In this document: positions 1 to 10,373 of the stretch, piece by piece
How positions within the stretch are numbered: the first letter of the stretch is position 1
Layout of the letters: every line of letters starts with the position of its first letter
DNA from: Stomorhina lunata
Taxonomy: Eukaryota > Arthropoda > Insecta > Diptera > Rhiniidae
Length of the DNA stretch: 64,000 nt
Reading direction: 5' to 3'
Assembly (NCBI GenBank): GCA_933228675.1
Contig: OW121743.1
Span: forward strand, 53,238,328 to 53,302,327
Position numbers and translations under genes: made by a program
The notes under the pieces: model-generated
Told to the model about the DNA's origin: nothing
The model's input: the letters and a program-made list of their open reading frames with translations, nothing else
Database searches by the model: none

Positions 1-18
1 AACGAGTAAATTTAATAA

Positions 19-1262
19 CACAGGGCAACAGCAAAAATATGCTCAAGTAACCACTATATACATTTGATGTATCATGGCTACCTTAGAACAAAAATGGTAA
101 AATTTTTAAATTCTATGGATAGGTTTTTTTTAATTTATTTTTTTTTTTTTTTTTTGTAAAATTGCAATTTTTTAGACACTTTTTCACATAATTAATGATA
201 ACTCAGAAACTAATAATCGGATATTATAAATCAGAAAAATTAAAATTTACATAGCCTTTGTCTTTCGTCTATATATCGCGTTTCAATCGGATCAATAGTA
301 TCAGAGTTATAATAAAAAATTTAAGAAAAAAATATATTTTTTACGTAAAAATGGCAAAAATTTTTGTTTTAAAAAAATCATGAAAAATAGAAAACGCCAA
401 AAAAAAACTTATTCACAATTAAGTGAATGGCCAGTAAAAATTGTAATAACTCGAAAACTGTTTAACCGATTTTAAAGACATGTAGCTTATTGGAAATTAT
501 TGCGTTTGCACTAAGAACCAGAATCCACGTTTTTGCAAAAGGGGGAATAAATAGCTTTAATTTTGCAAAAACTGAAAATTTGTCAATTTTTCTCGATTTA
601 AACGCTATTTTTTCAGATTTGGGGCCTATGCGCTACATGTTAACGTCGTCCAATTCGACTACAATTTTGTGGGTGGAAGTTTCTCACCAAATCTCACAAT
701 AATCCGACATGCACCCCTTGAAATTGGAAAATTTAATTTTTTCATACATTTGAAAACCCGCTATAAATTCACTAAATTGTGAATAAATTCGAAAAAAATC
801 AATCGATTTTTATGGTCGATATCTCATTTTGTTGCTATTATATGTCGCTATGCGATAAAATAATAAATCTGGAAGTTTTATGCCGTTTTCGATTTTTCAT
901 GATTTTTTTAAAACGAAAATTTTTGCCATTTTTATGTGAAAAATATATTTTTTTCTTAAGTTTTTTATTATAACTCCGATACTATTGATCCAATTGAAAC
1001 GCGATATATAGACGAATTAAAGGCTATGTAAATCTTAATTTTTCTGATTTTATTTTAATAACATCGGACTAGTAGTTTTTAAGTTATCATTAATTATTTG
1101 AAGAAATGTCAAAAAAAAATTGCAATTTAAAAAAAAAAATTTTTAAATCTATCCATAGAATTTAAAAATGTTACCATTTTTGTACAAAGATAGTCATGAT
1201 ACATCAAAATTGTATAGTGGTTTTAAGAGTACATGAAATTTTTTTTATTTTGTTGTGCTGTG
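19..1262. mobile_element. Foldback inverted-repeat element, about 1.24 kb, TAA-flanked
   Basis: Two long imperfect inverted arms: the left runs from CACAGGGCAACAGC near 19 to about 440, the right from about 770 to CTGTG at 1262. Matching landmarks include the ATATATCGCG tracts near 272 and 1002, ATCATGGC/GTCATGATAC near 72 and 1193, and TTGCAATTT near 162 and 1120. The right arm carries roughly 80 bp absent from the left. TAA directly precedes the left end and follows the right end, consistent with a 3-bp target duplication. No transposase is visible in the loop, and the short open frames at 490-702 and 779-973 resemble nothing. It is probably a non-autonomous foldback or MITE-like element; TAA suggests but does not prove a PIF/Harbinger-type mobiliser. 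Confidence 0.7.
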
Positions 1263-1265
1263 TAA

Positions 1266-1912
1266 TGTTTAGGTTGTATTTATATACTTAAAGTAAACTT
1301 AACTTTGCAATAATTTTGGCTGTCAATTTTTCTTCTGTCTGAAATGGTTCATTAAAAACCATGAAGAAGCGAAAAATAAACCAAAAACATTAAAATTTAA
1401 AGAAAAGAAGCATGTTCTTAAAAATAAAAGTTTTAAGTTTGTTATTTAATGAAGACTAACAAACAAATATATAGTAAAGTTTTCTTTAAAATATACATAT
1501 GTCAAATTTGACATCTAAATATTTGACATTTGAATATTTGTAAACACTTGGAAACAAAAAATTCCGAAATATTTTTAGGAAATGTCAAAACAAAACGAGT
1601 TGATTTTTTATATTTAAAGTGTTTTAAAAACTAAGAAATTTTTAAATTTTAGCAAAAATGTTGTGACCTATTTTCTTTAAATAGATTATATGTATCTACA
1701 ATATTGGCAGAAATAAATGTCTACAAATGCTAAATCAATATGTGCCTATAAATCAATAATTTCATTATTTATTGGTTCAACGGGGGACTAATGGGAAAAT
1801 GAAGCGAATTAACAGCCAGTCCTTTTCAGCACCACACTCTGTCCACCCGGACTTGGTATCCCATGTTACGCTAACGTGACCCTGATGACCGACCGAGAGC
1901 GAGACAGAGCTC
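1266..1912. other. A+T-rich DNA without recognised feature
   Basis: Homopolymer-rich sequence. A more G+C-rich patch at about 1780-1910 (GGGGGACTAATGGG, GACCGACCGAGAGCG) precedes the LINE relic and may be unrecognisable upstream LINE sequence, but no motif supports that. A 76-codon minus frame here has no recognisable content. Confidence 0.4.
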
Positions 1913-2243
1913 GCAATATTACAAAAGCCCAATGTTATGCACCCAACAGATGTTTCTGAATTAACAACTAAACAACTTTTACGATCTCCTCCATACAGAG
2001 TTATCAAACATACACAAAGGATACATTATTATAATGATAGTCGATTTTAATGCACAAATCGGCCCTGATGAGTTAGATTTAGAGAGCAAGATGGGAATGC
2101 ATGGACTGGGCACTCAGTCACAAAATGGAGAAATTCTACTGGAATCATGTAGGACTAACAACCTTGTAATTTGTGGAAGCCAGTCACCTCGCGCAGTGTG
2201 TGTCCCACGATATCAATGTCATCGTCAAGGTTCTTACCAATTT
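1913..2243 (+). pseudogene. LINE endonuclease (APE-type) domain fragment
   Basis: Short relic of the apurinic-like endonuclease of a non-LTR retrotransposon, the enzyme that nicks target DNA. The first part reads NITKAQCYAP (about 1914-1943), matching the common QCYAPT signature of RTE/Jockey-like endonucleases. The frame then shifts by one and continues TDVSELTTKQ. From 2034 an uninterrupted stretch reads IVDFNAQIGPDELD, then MGMHGLGTQSQNGE and TNNLVICG. These match the family pattern GDFNAKIG...MGKHG.G..NENG...NNLVIGGT. In copies of this family the D of GDFNA is a catalytic-site residue. The sequence stops at TAA 2241-2243 with no reverse transcriptase downstream; a mariner begins 95 bp later. 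It is a truncated, frameshifted, inactive fragment. Clade assignment is uncertain. Confidence 0.72.
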
Positions 2244-2337
2244 TAACTGATGAGGTTGTATTAGTTAAGCCACCATCATTGATTTATTCAGGCGCGTCAT
2301 CTTGATCGCTTTCATTTGCTTCTTCCATAGATATATA

Positions 2338-3611
2338 AAGAGTGCTCTAAATAAAATTTGTAGTTGGATTTTCTTAAATAAAAATCAAACCTTTTAATAT
2401 AAAAACTCTACAAAATACGCAAATATAATGACATATTATACAAAATCATTTAGCATTAAAATGTTTACTTAGTACTCGGGTTTTGCAAAATTATCGACTT
2501 TTTTCGGAAACCCTCCCATTAAAGATTTCACAGTTGCTTCTGATACCTTTTTGGAGCATGTGTTCCACCTGCGCTTAAAATCGGACATGTTCTTGCAAAT
2601 CTTTCCTGTGTTCTTCAATTCCTTTTTTACCAGAGCCCAATACCTTTCCACAGGCCGAAGTTCTGGACAGTTAGGTGGATTTGCCTCTCGTGGTATAAAA
2701 ATGACATTATTCTTTTTCCATAATGGCATGATGCCAAATCGGGTCAAAAAAATGTAGTCACTCTGTGCTCTCTTAAAAAGGGTAACAACCGTTTTTGTAG
2801 GTACTCCTTTATATAAATTTCTGTGTTTATTGTGCCAGATGCCACAAATACTTTACTTCTTTTGCCACAACTGCAAATAGCTTGCCACACGAGAAACTTC
2901 TTAGGGAATTTTGTTTGTTTTTTTGTGCGAAACTCTTGCCGAACATTGCCCCGTTTATCAACAACATAAAAATCTTGACCAGGAAGTTGAGAAAAGTTTG
3001 CCAGTACGTATGTTTCATCATCCATCACACAACAGGTGTATTTTTTTATAAAATCAGACTTCAATTTTTTCGCTCGTTTTTGTGCTTCTAAGTTCTTTAT
3101 AGCATTGCGATCTGGAACCTTTTGGACTTTGTATGTCTTCAGTCCAGCATAAGCTTTGACTCTATGTGCAAAATTCGTAGAACATTTCACCGTACGAGCT
3201 GCTTTTCTTAAAGAAGTGTTAGGCGCTCTTCGAAAGAGTCGCTCGACTTCTTTTGCCTTACCAATATCTGTAGGACCTTTTTTCCTCCCTGATCCAGATT
3301 TTCTTTCAATGCTCAGGTTTTCCTTATACTGTCTGATGGCATTAAAAACCGTTCGAGGGTCAACTTTCAAATTTGTAGCTATTTTTTTAAAAGTCCATGA
3401 CGGATTTTTTTGAAAAGTTTTAATTATATTTTCACGAACTTTTTTTTCGCAGTCCATTTTGATTGATATAACTATTGAAAATTAATAATTTCTAAAATAA
3501 TAGTATCTGACATATCTATAGAAACTAACTTGATCAAAAAATAAATTATTTCTTGCACTATGGATAAATTTTGTCTAAAATAGTAAATGCATATTTTTTT
3601 AGAACACTCTT
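2338..3611 (-). mobile_element. Tc1/mariner DD37E-type transposon, copy 1, full length
   Basis: A complete element of 1,274 bp flanked by TA on both sides (2336-2337 and 3612-3613). The ends form short imperfect terminal inverted repeats reading AAGAGTGYTCTAAA inward. One transposase gene lies inside on the minus strand. A nearly identical copy lies in opposite orientation at 62514-63792, and a decayed third copy at about 51011-51420. The catalytic triad spacing read from copy 2 is DD37E, characteristic of the ITmD37E group first described in mosquitoes. The transposase is interrupted, so the copy is probably immobile unless mobilised in trans. Confidence 0.92.
2469..3457 (-). pseudogene. DD37E mariner transposase, interrupted by stop and deletion
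   Basis: Cut-and-paste transposase of the IS630-Tc1-mariner superfamily. The reading frame starts at ATG 3457 (MDCEKKVRENIIK) and has an N-terminal helix-turn-helix region (KKIATNLKVDPRTVFNAIRQ) followed by a basic GRKKG stretch typical of the linker. The first catalytic aspartate lies in VMDDETYV. Mid-domain WQAICSCGKR and SGTINTEIYI follow. The frame stops after TTFF, where copy 2 reads WPDLAS, so a TGG-to-TGA change kills the codon just before the second aspartate. About 20 bp present in copy 2 are then missing, shifting the frame. The C-terminal part (2469-2747) holds PNCPELRPVERYW with the catalytic glutamate and ends FAKPEY. The first 237 codons are otherwise intact. It is inactive by itself. 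Confidence 0.9.
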
Positions 3612-3613
3612 TA

Positions 3614-3884
3614 AAGCAATAATCGAGGGTTTTAATATAGTTAATTTTCCATTTATGAAATAATCGTGGATTTTAACATTGTCAATTCTAAGCAATAATC
3701 GAGACTTGTAAATTACAACTCGTAATATAGTCCATTGTGTGTATATAGTCCGTTGTATGTATATAGCCCATAGTATATATAAAGTTAATGTAATTTCAGA
3801 TATAAATAGCCTAGTCTACCATAGACCTGTTGTGGAATCCAAGGTATTCCTAATTTCTACTATTGTTTATTTAAAGGTCCTAAT
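3614..3884. repeat. A+T-rich DNA with short degenerate AATAATCGAG motif
   Basis: AATAATCGAGG / AATAATCGTGG / AATAATCGAGAC recur near 3619, 3660 and 3703, about 40 bp apart. TATATAGTCC / TATATAGCCC follow near 3740-3780. The block grades into the ~42-bp repeat beginning near 3885 and may be its most decayed end. Confidence 0.45.
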
Positions 3885-4152
3885 GTAATCGTAGCTCCTG
3901 TTATAGATTAGTTGAAGGTACCATTGCAATCGTAAAACCTACTATAGTCCAGTTGAAGTCTTCAATTTATTCGTAGATACTACTATAGTTTAGTTGAAGA
4001 TCCCTGTGTAATCGTAGGTCCTACTATAGTAACAGTACGTCCTACTATAGTTCAGTTAAAGGACGCAATGTAAATAATCGTAGATCCTACTTAAGTGCAG
4101 TTGAAGATCCCATTGTAAACATAGGTAAAAGGTCGTAGAGCCTACTAATCTA
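3885..4152. repeat. Degenerate tandem repeat, about 42-bp unit
   Basis: Six or so diverged units, each built as TGTAATCGTAG - CCTACTATAG - TTCAGTTGAAG. Units start near 3889, 3931, 3973, 4013, 4074 and 4117; the fourth contains a partial internal duplication of CGTCCTACTATAG. It is non-coding in all frames. Confidence 0.7.
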
Positions 4153-4617
4153 TAAAATCCAACTCAGGATTTTTGAAATCGAAAGATTGCTTTTTACATA
4201 TAGAAGTAAACAAACTTACTTAAAATATTAAGGGTGACAATATGTTACAAATGTTAATTTGTATTAAAAATATTTTTTTTATTTTTGTTTTTTATTGCTA
4301 ATTGTTAAAATTTTGTGTTAATAAAACACTATAATTTAAAAAAAAAAAAAATTGTTGTGTTAAAAAATATATATAAAAAGCTTACAGAAAAAACCTTACT
4401 CGAGTAATTTTAAGATGAATTTTTTACTCGATTAACTCGAGTAATTTTTAACGATTAATCGATTTTCCGAGTAATTAAAAACCCCATTTTCAAGTTATTT
4501 GATTACTCAAACAATTAAAAGTCGAGTAAAATGAACACCCTAATATATAGACATCTCTATTTCCTCAAACGTCTCTATATTTCTATTCAGACAATTGTTA
4601 TTAAAGTTTAACAGTTC
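4153..4617. other. A+T-rich DNA, no recognised gene
   Basis: Poly-A/T tracts and several CGAGTAATT / ACTCGA motifs around 4397-4530, some inverted relative to each other. No protein similarity was recognised. Confidence 0.4.
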
Positions 4618-4758
4618 AGACGGGATGTTGTCGGGCCACAAAGGTCGTGTTCCACTTCAAAACGTGAGGGTGGAGGAGTCGTGATATACATTCCTTCTGA
4701 TGTTTTATCTTTTGAATACATTGGTCAACAGCCAAACTTACATTCAAGTTAAAATATA
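4618..4758 (+). pseudogene. Small LINE endonuclease fragment
   Basis: A 47-codon stretch reads FRRDVVG, then SKREGGGVVIYIPSDVL, ending at a stop near 4756. FRRDR...GGGV(A/V)(I/L)YI is the recurring start of the endonuclease domain in Jockey/I-like non-LTR retrotransposons. Nothing upstream or downstream continues it, so this is a truncated relic. It is a different part of the domain from the 1913-2243 fragment, in the same orientation. Both could derive from one dispersed element, but a full mariner and tandem repeats lie between them. Confidence 0.55.
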
Positions 4759-4869
4759 TTTTCATTATCTATATAAAATTTGGAATTTATAACCCTAGAC
4801 ACAAACCAATGTTTTCAACAGAGCTCTGTTATGTTGTTAACATAGCTATGTTAGCCGAAAATAAGGGGA

Positions 4870-5962
4870 AAACACAAGGAATTCCTAATGAACCAGACAA
4901 CCTTGGTGGACAAATGGGGTATCGGATTATAGCTATGGATGTTATCTATAGGTACCCATAGTCAAAATCTATAACAGAGTCAGGTGGTAGGAGCTATTAA
5001 CAGTTTTCAAAAATATCGAATGTGATATTATGCTAAGGGAGGATCGCTGATTCCCAAGAAACAAGCAATGTGGGCTGATAAATTTGGTATTGGATTATAG
5101 CTAAGGATGTTTCCTATAAAACATCAGAAACTCCACCAGAGCGAGTTGCTAGGTGTTATTAATATTTATACCCTTCACCACCATAGGTGGAAAGGGTATT
5201 ATCAGTTTGTGCTGATGTATGTAACGCATACAAATATTTGTCTTAGTATACCAATAGGCTCAGAATCACTTTCTAAGTCGATTTAGCGATGTCAGTCCGT
5301 CCGTCCGCCTGGACGTCTGACTGGACCCCCATGTAAACCTTGTAATCAAATTACGCAATTCTAAAGATAACTTGATGAAATTTGGCACAGATCATGTTTT
5401 TTTTTTATAGTAGGACCATGGCTATTGAAGTTGGTCGAAATCCCGGAATTGAAATTTTGGCCACAAATATCAATATTTTTTCATGAAATTTAAAACTGAT
5501 ACTGCTGTACCTAATTTCGTTGAAATCGGTCCGCATTTGACCATAGCTCCCATACAAACTTTTCTGTCAAAACACACTAAATGAGACAAAAAAAGATAAT
5601 GAGAATTTTGAGTTTAGTTTTTGCATACATAATTTTTGTGAAATCTGTAATCAACTTGGCAAATTTCGAGATAATCGGTCCACAAGCTCTCATTTTAGTC
5701 CAAATGACGGAAACAGCTTAAATATAAAAGTTTTGGGAAAATGTTTGTATGATGGCAAAATTTAGCAAATATTTGTCTTTATACACGAAAAAGAACACCT
5801 TTAACCTTAGTGGTGAGGGGTATCGTAAGGTCGGGCTTGACCGACTATAGCACTTTCTTACTTGTTTAAATTGTATTTGTGAGATTATACTAAGGGAGGA
5901 TTCCCAGAAAACAAGGCCACGTGGGCGGACAAATGAGGTAACGTGGAGTGGCTGAGGATGTT
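4870..5962. repeat. Degenerate ~150-bp tandem repeat split by a DINE-like insertion
   Basis: Three related segments share CTAAGGGAGGAT, CCAAGAAACAAG, TGGGCGGACAAATGAGGTA and GGATTATAGCTAAGGATGTT (with differences). They lie near 4870-5025, 5026-5160 and 5873-5962. The DINE-like element at 5167-5867 separates units two and three, so it inserted after the repeat formed. The unit may be U3-type sequence of the LTR-like copy that follows; that is inference. Confidence 0.55.
5167..5867 (+). mobile_element. DINE-1/Helentron-like non-autonomous element, copy A1
   Basis: Starts TATACCCTTCACCACC, whose bases fold with GGTGGAAAGGGTAT into a 5' hairpin. A GTCCGTCCGTCCG microsatellite follows near 5297, then conserved blocks (GATGAAATTTGGCACAG; ATCGGTCC...TTTGACCATAGC). 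The 3' subterminal inverted repeat is GGTGAGGGGTATCG. The last part is a stem-loop (GTCGGGCTTGACCGAC) followed by CTTACTTGTTT. This order (subterminal inverted repeat, GTCY microsatellite, blocks, 3' stem-loop) is that described for Drosophila DINE-1/INE-1 elements, which depend on Helentrons. No Rep/helicase is encoded. Confidence 0.8.
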
Positions 5963-5971
5963 TTCTACAGA

Positions 5972-6424
5972 GACAAACAATTTTTCTCTTTATCTACACT
6001 CTTTCTCTCTCTGTTGCTGTTAACTTCAGATAATCCTTTTGTACAACGTATGGGTAGGTATGTTCTTGAACATGTGAGAATGTATTGGAACATTCATGAA
6101 CATTCGTAAGCCTCATTGTTAGTGTAATCGAGGACAGCAGTTTTATTTTGATGTGCAGAAAATACTAGAAACTCTCTTCTCTACTATAAAAGGCTGACGA
6201 ACGGATATTGTGGAACAGTTTTTATTCAGACGCGTATAAGAGAACAGTGAGACTAGGAATATTTGTAAAAGCGACAAGTTTGTTTACTGTTTTTGTGATT
6301 TGTGTTAAAAGTGAAGTAACTCTAAAGTTAATAAACAATAACTTTGTAAATTAAGTGTTTTAATTTTATTTTCGGTTGTTTGCAAAATAAATTCCTTCCA
6401 CGTTTTTTAAGGAAAAATGTAACA
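5972..6424 (+). mobile_element. Solo LTR-like sequence, copy 1
   Basis: About 450 bp similar to 26567-27185. It contains a core-promoter arrangement, CTACTATAAAAGG near 6181 and an initiator-like TTCAGAC about 40 bp downstream, followed by AATAAAC near 6331. The 3' end reads GTTGTTTGCAAAATAAATTCC and AATGTAACA. A TATA box, start site and polyadenylation signal within a few hundred bases, repeated elsewhere, is what a solo LTR of a Gypsy- or BEL-like retrotransposon looks like. No target duplication or partner LTR could be defined, and no gag or pol frame is present. Confidence 0.5.
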
Positions 6425-6447
6425 ATATTTATTATTTTAAACACTTT

Positions 6448-6765
6448 TAAGAATATGGTTGTATGGGAGGTATGGTCAAATATGGACCGATTTCTACTTA
6501 GATACACTGATCTCGGTTTCCATAGGCATAAATATTATTGAAATACAACTAAATTTGTGGCTGTAAAAGGCCAACAATAATATTCGATTCTATGCTTTAA
6601 AATTACGACTTGTACTTTGATAACAAGCTTACATGGATATCCATCCAGCCGGACGAACTCCGTTAGACCAACTCAGGGAGTGACTCTGGGTCAATTGGTA
6701 TACTAAAAGGTGGGTCTTAGACAAATATTTAAATGCGTTACAAACATCAGCACAAACCCTATATA
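6448..6765 (-). mobile_element. Truncated DINE-like element, subfamily A4
   Basis: Reverse-orientation fragment. Right to left it shows TTTGTGCTGATG, ACGCATTTAAATATTTG, the ACCCACCTTTTAGTATACC block, CTGAGTTGG, CGTCCGGCTGG, CCATGTAAGCTTG and CCATACCTCCCATAC. It matches the first half of the element at 30084-31278 rather than A1-A3. The terminal hairpin is eroded (CCCTATATAAC instead of a TATACCC hairpin) and the 3' half is missing. Confidence 0.7.
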
Positions 6766-7861
6766 ACTAAAAAAGTTAGTTTTGATACTTATATCTTTTT
6801 GCATTTAAGGTGTCTATATGTATGTCTTAAAATAAAACTGGTAAAATCACTGAACATATATAAACTACAAAAATAATGATTAAATTAGATTTTCAACAAA
6901 AATAATTACTAATCTCTTAATATTGACATTTGACACGCAGATTTTCATTTCAATGTCATTAAAAACTACATGACATAACGATAATTGTCATTTATCTAAA
7001 GCGAACAAATTTTATGAGGCAATTTTATGAGCAAATAAATTGAATAATAAATCAGATAAAGAAGAAAAAAATAAACAATTAAAAACTGCTCGACTTCTCA
7101 ACACCGCAAACAAACTGACACATGTCATAATTAAAAATAAATGAACATTTAATTAAATCACTGTAAATAATTAATGACTCCCAAAGGGATCAAACATTAA
7201 AATAAAAAAAGAGACAAACAAATGGAGAAAATAGCAGCTAATTTTGAAACTAAAAAATAAAAAGAAAGTATGTAAAAGAGTCATCCCTATACCTCTGGGG
7301 TTAAAATAAATTAAGGTAATAATAGTTAATTTTGACCACAATGATCAGTGGAGTTCAGCTCATTTTCAGAAGGATTTATGGGGTATTTCCTTTCGTTCTT
7401 TTGTAGATACAAAGATAAAGGGCAATTTGTTTTATTTCCTTTTCCGGTTTAATTTAAATATCTTGTTTCGTAAGTTAATCTGATGTTTATTAAGGACTTT
7501 TTTCTATTTATTTACCATTGAATTTTGAAAGGCAACTTGTTAGGTCATTATTAGTTTAGAAAGGAACTCATTACTAATTTTAATTTTAAGTATCTGTTTT
7601 TTGATATGGGCAAATCCGAAAATCATTTAAGCAATGACAAAATTTTAAAACTGTCAAAATCACATATTTGTGTATATGAAGAAATTGACCATATATTGAT
7701 CCTTTAGAATATACAATGGATACAATTTTTGATTGCTCTCTTCGTGAATGACAGGTCTCAATTTGCACCCATCTCGAATTTTTATACATTTTTAAAATAA
7801 TAGGTTTTTTAAAAGTTCATAAAAATCACGAAAAGATCCATTTAAGTGTCAAGTTTCAGTA
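6766..7861. other. Single-copy-looking A+T-rich DNA
   Basis: No protein similarity, array or element end was recognised. Short frames such as 7586-7789 (minus) have no recognisable motif. Confidence 0.4.
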
Positions 7862-8790
7862 AAATTTTTCTATAGAAAAATTTTTTTATCGAAAATTTTT
7901 CTATAGAAAAATTTTTTTATCGAAAATTTTTCTATAGAAAAATTTTTTTATCGAAAATTTTTCTATAGAAAAATTTTTTTTATCGAAAATGTTTCTATAG
8001 AAAAATTTTTTTATCGAAAATTTTTCTATAGAAAAATTTTTTTATCGAAAATTTTTCTATAGACAAACAATGCACCAACCGACTTAGATAACATCCAACC
8101 AATCCATCCCAACTGAATGCTTCAAATACTCATTTTCACGAGTTTCATTAATGATCGTGATTTTTACAAAAAGGCCTCGGCTTCTGGTGATCTTTCTATA
8201 GAAAAATTTCTTTATCGAAATTTTTCTATAGAAAAATTTCTTTATCGAAATTTTTCTATAGAAATATTTCTTTATCGGAAATTTTTCTATAGAAAAATTT
8301 TGTTAACGAAAAGTTTTCTATAGAAAAATTTTTTTATCGAAAATTTTTCTATAGAAAAATTTTTTTATCGAAAATTTTTCTATAGAAAAATTTTTTTATC
8401 GAAAATTTTTCTATAGAAAAATTTTTTTATCGAAAATTTTTCTATAGAAAAATTTTTTTATCGAAAATTTTTCTATAGAAAAATTTTTTTATCGAAAATT
8501 TTTCTATAGAAAAATTTTTTTATCGAAAATTTTTCTATAGACAAACAATGCACCAGCCGACTTTGATAACATCCAACCAATCCATCCCAACTGAATGCTT
8601 CAAATACTCATTTTCACGAGTTTCATTAATGATCGTAATTTTTACAAAAAGGCTTCGGCTTCTGGTGACTTGGGTGTAAGACCTATATGATTTTTCTACA
8701 GAAAAATTTTTTTATCGAAATTTTTTCTATAGAAATATTTCTTTATCGAAAATTTTTCTATAGAAAAATTTTCCAGAGAAAAATATTTTT
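7862..8790 (-). repeat. 31-bp palindromic minisatellite, ATCG variant, three sub-blocks
   Basis: Units contain TTTTTCTATAGAAAAA followed by a T-rich linker ending ATCGAAAA. Sub-blocks lie at 7862-8062, about 8190-8540 and about 8690-8790, separated by two copies of a ~130-bp spacer. The linker ATCG differs by one base from AACG in the 16.4-19.2 kb array, and the orientation is the same as that array. A frame at 8117-8323 is only repeat translation. Confidence 0.92.
8061..8672 (+). repeat. Duplicated ~130-bp spacer inside the minisatellite
   Basis: The segment beginning ACAAACAATGCACCA and ending CGGCTTCTGGTGA occurs at about 8062-8190 and again at about 8541-8670, with only a few differences. 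Each copy follows a block of 31-bp units, so a compound unit (array plus spacer, about 480 bp) has duplicated. Confidence 0.9.
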
Positions 8791-10060
8791 ATCTTTATTA
8801 TTTCTATAAGATGTAAAAAGTGTAAAACTTTAAATAAATATATGTATGTAGCCGTTTTGTGAAATATTAAATTATGCCAAAAATCGCATTTTAACCGCGA
8901 ACATGAAAAGGAAGAAGATGAAATTCGGGAACAAATAAAACTATTATTTTCACTGATTAACGAATCCTCAAAAAAATATGAAATATGCATTTTTTCCTAA
9001 AAAAAAAACATTCAAGTAAAAACTGTAACGTCCGTCACATAGCGTCCGCAACAGTTCATTTATGGATTTTTGGTGAAAATGAAAACTTTAAAATATTTTA
9101 TAAAAGCTGTTTTGTAATCCTATGATTTTCCTCTATCTTTAAAGTATTACCCTGACCGATTTGATAAAAATTACAGAAACACAAGTTGAAAAAAAGTCAC
9201 TTCTATTTTTTGTAGCGTCCGCCGCAGCACTTTAAAAGTGAATATCTTTTTAATCCAAAAGAAGTATGTAAATTAACGAATGCCATTCGATATCACAATC
9301 GATGGGCTAATATTACCGGAAATCTGTGCAAAGATATCTAGTGTAGGACGACAATGGGATACATTTAAGTACAACAAAATCCGTACAAATGTATCGTCCG
9401 TCACGCAGGATTTGCCCATATCCCAAAATAAAAATAAAAGAAAAGTAGACGAATTTTTAATAACAAACAGTTTTAAAACTAAATTTTTGACTTAACTCAC
9501 TCTTCTATGTAACGTTTTTTATATACATATAATACCGCACTAAGTATTTTGTTTATAAACAATAACAAAAGGCAAAAATAAATAATTAACTATTTAAATA
9601 ACAATCTATAAAACATGAACTTTCATGTTTTTTAAATGAAAAAAAAAACGAATTTTAAATTTATTGATGCAACAAATAGCTTTTGGCATAAATAAAATTA
9701 ATCTGCGATTCCTTTTGTTAAATTTTTAATAAAAAATGTTGTACAATTGTATTTATTATGTTTAATCAATTGCATAAATTTAATTACACTCGAGGTCGTT
9801 ACTCTGTCTCTGTCTCACAGATCAACACAGAATTATCCCACCTTTGCTTTTAGGACCAACAAATGGTTGTGTTAGTGTGGCAGTCCGTTAATCAAATTTA
9901 CATAGATCAGTGAGGGGCACTAACACATATGAAAATTTGGAATTTTACTGGTAGCAGTAGAGGAAAATAAAAAATTACCATATTATGTTCCAGGGATGAC
10001 AACCATGGTACAATTGTACTTTGTTTGGTACATTTTAAGCCCGATAAGTACCGTGATACT
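8791..10060. other. Non-coding DNA with four clustered TANCGTCCG motifs
   Basis: Mostly A+T-rich. TAACGTCCGTCACATAG and TAGCGTCCGCAACAG (near 9029-9050), TAGCGTCCGCCGCAG (near 9213) and TATCGTCCGTCACGCAG (near 9391) stand out as G+C-rich islands. A 71-codon frame (9280-9495) contains the last motif and ends in a basic KNKRKVDEF stretch, but I cannot relate it to a family. Confidence 0.45.
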
Positions 10061-10300
10061 ACCGCGATTTACTTGGTACAATTTAAGAATTTAAATTTTT
10101 CCTTTTGTATCATGATGTTTACAGAAGCATTCTTTAGTTGGTCCATTCGAACACGGCTTACTACAGGCTTTTCATCTTCAGGCTTTTTGGAGAACTTTTT
10201 TATAAAGCAGTGTGAAAACTTGGAGCTGTTTCATGTATCTTCACAACCAAAGAAGTGTCTTTTCTTCTGGAAGTGGCGGCAATTCTAATGAATATAACTT
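10061..10300 (-). pseudogene. Possible decayed coding fragment of unknown family
   Basis: On the minus strand one frame reads NCRHFQKKRHFFGCEDT, a stop, then HCFIKKFSKKPEDE and VVSRVRMDQLKNASVNIM. The composition (charged, Cys/His-bearing, few homopolymers) looks more like former protein than its surroundings. It could be a zinc-finger or transposase remnant, but no signature is complete. An overlapping plus-strand frame (10025-10288) is longer yet looks like a shadow of this one. Confidence is low. Confidence 0.2.
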
Positions 10301-10373
10301 TAAAACCATAAGCAATTCCATGAGACCCTAAGTTTCCTTGAAAGTTCCACTTAAGGGTTGATTTATTTTTTTT

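Noticed and set aside
1777..2007. 76-codon minus-strand frame
   Set aside because: Overlaps the LINE endonuclease relic, which is readable on the plus strand.
9280..9495. 71-codon frame with basic C-terminal stretch as a small nuclear protein
   Set aside because: No family recognised and composition is typical of A+T-rich chance frames; only the embedded TANCGTCCG motif is notable.
10025..10288. 87-codon plus-strand frame as a gene
   Set aside because: No similarity recognised; the opposite strand looks more protein-like, and only as a decayed fragment.
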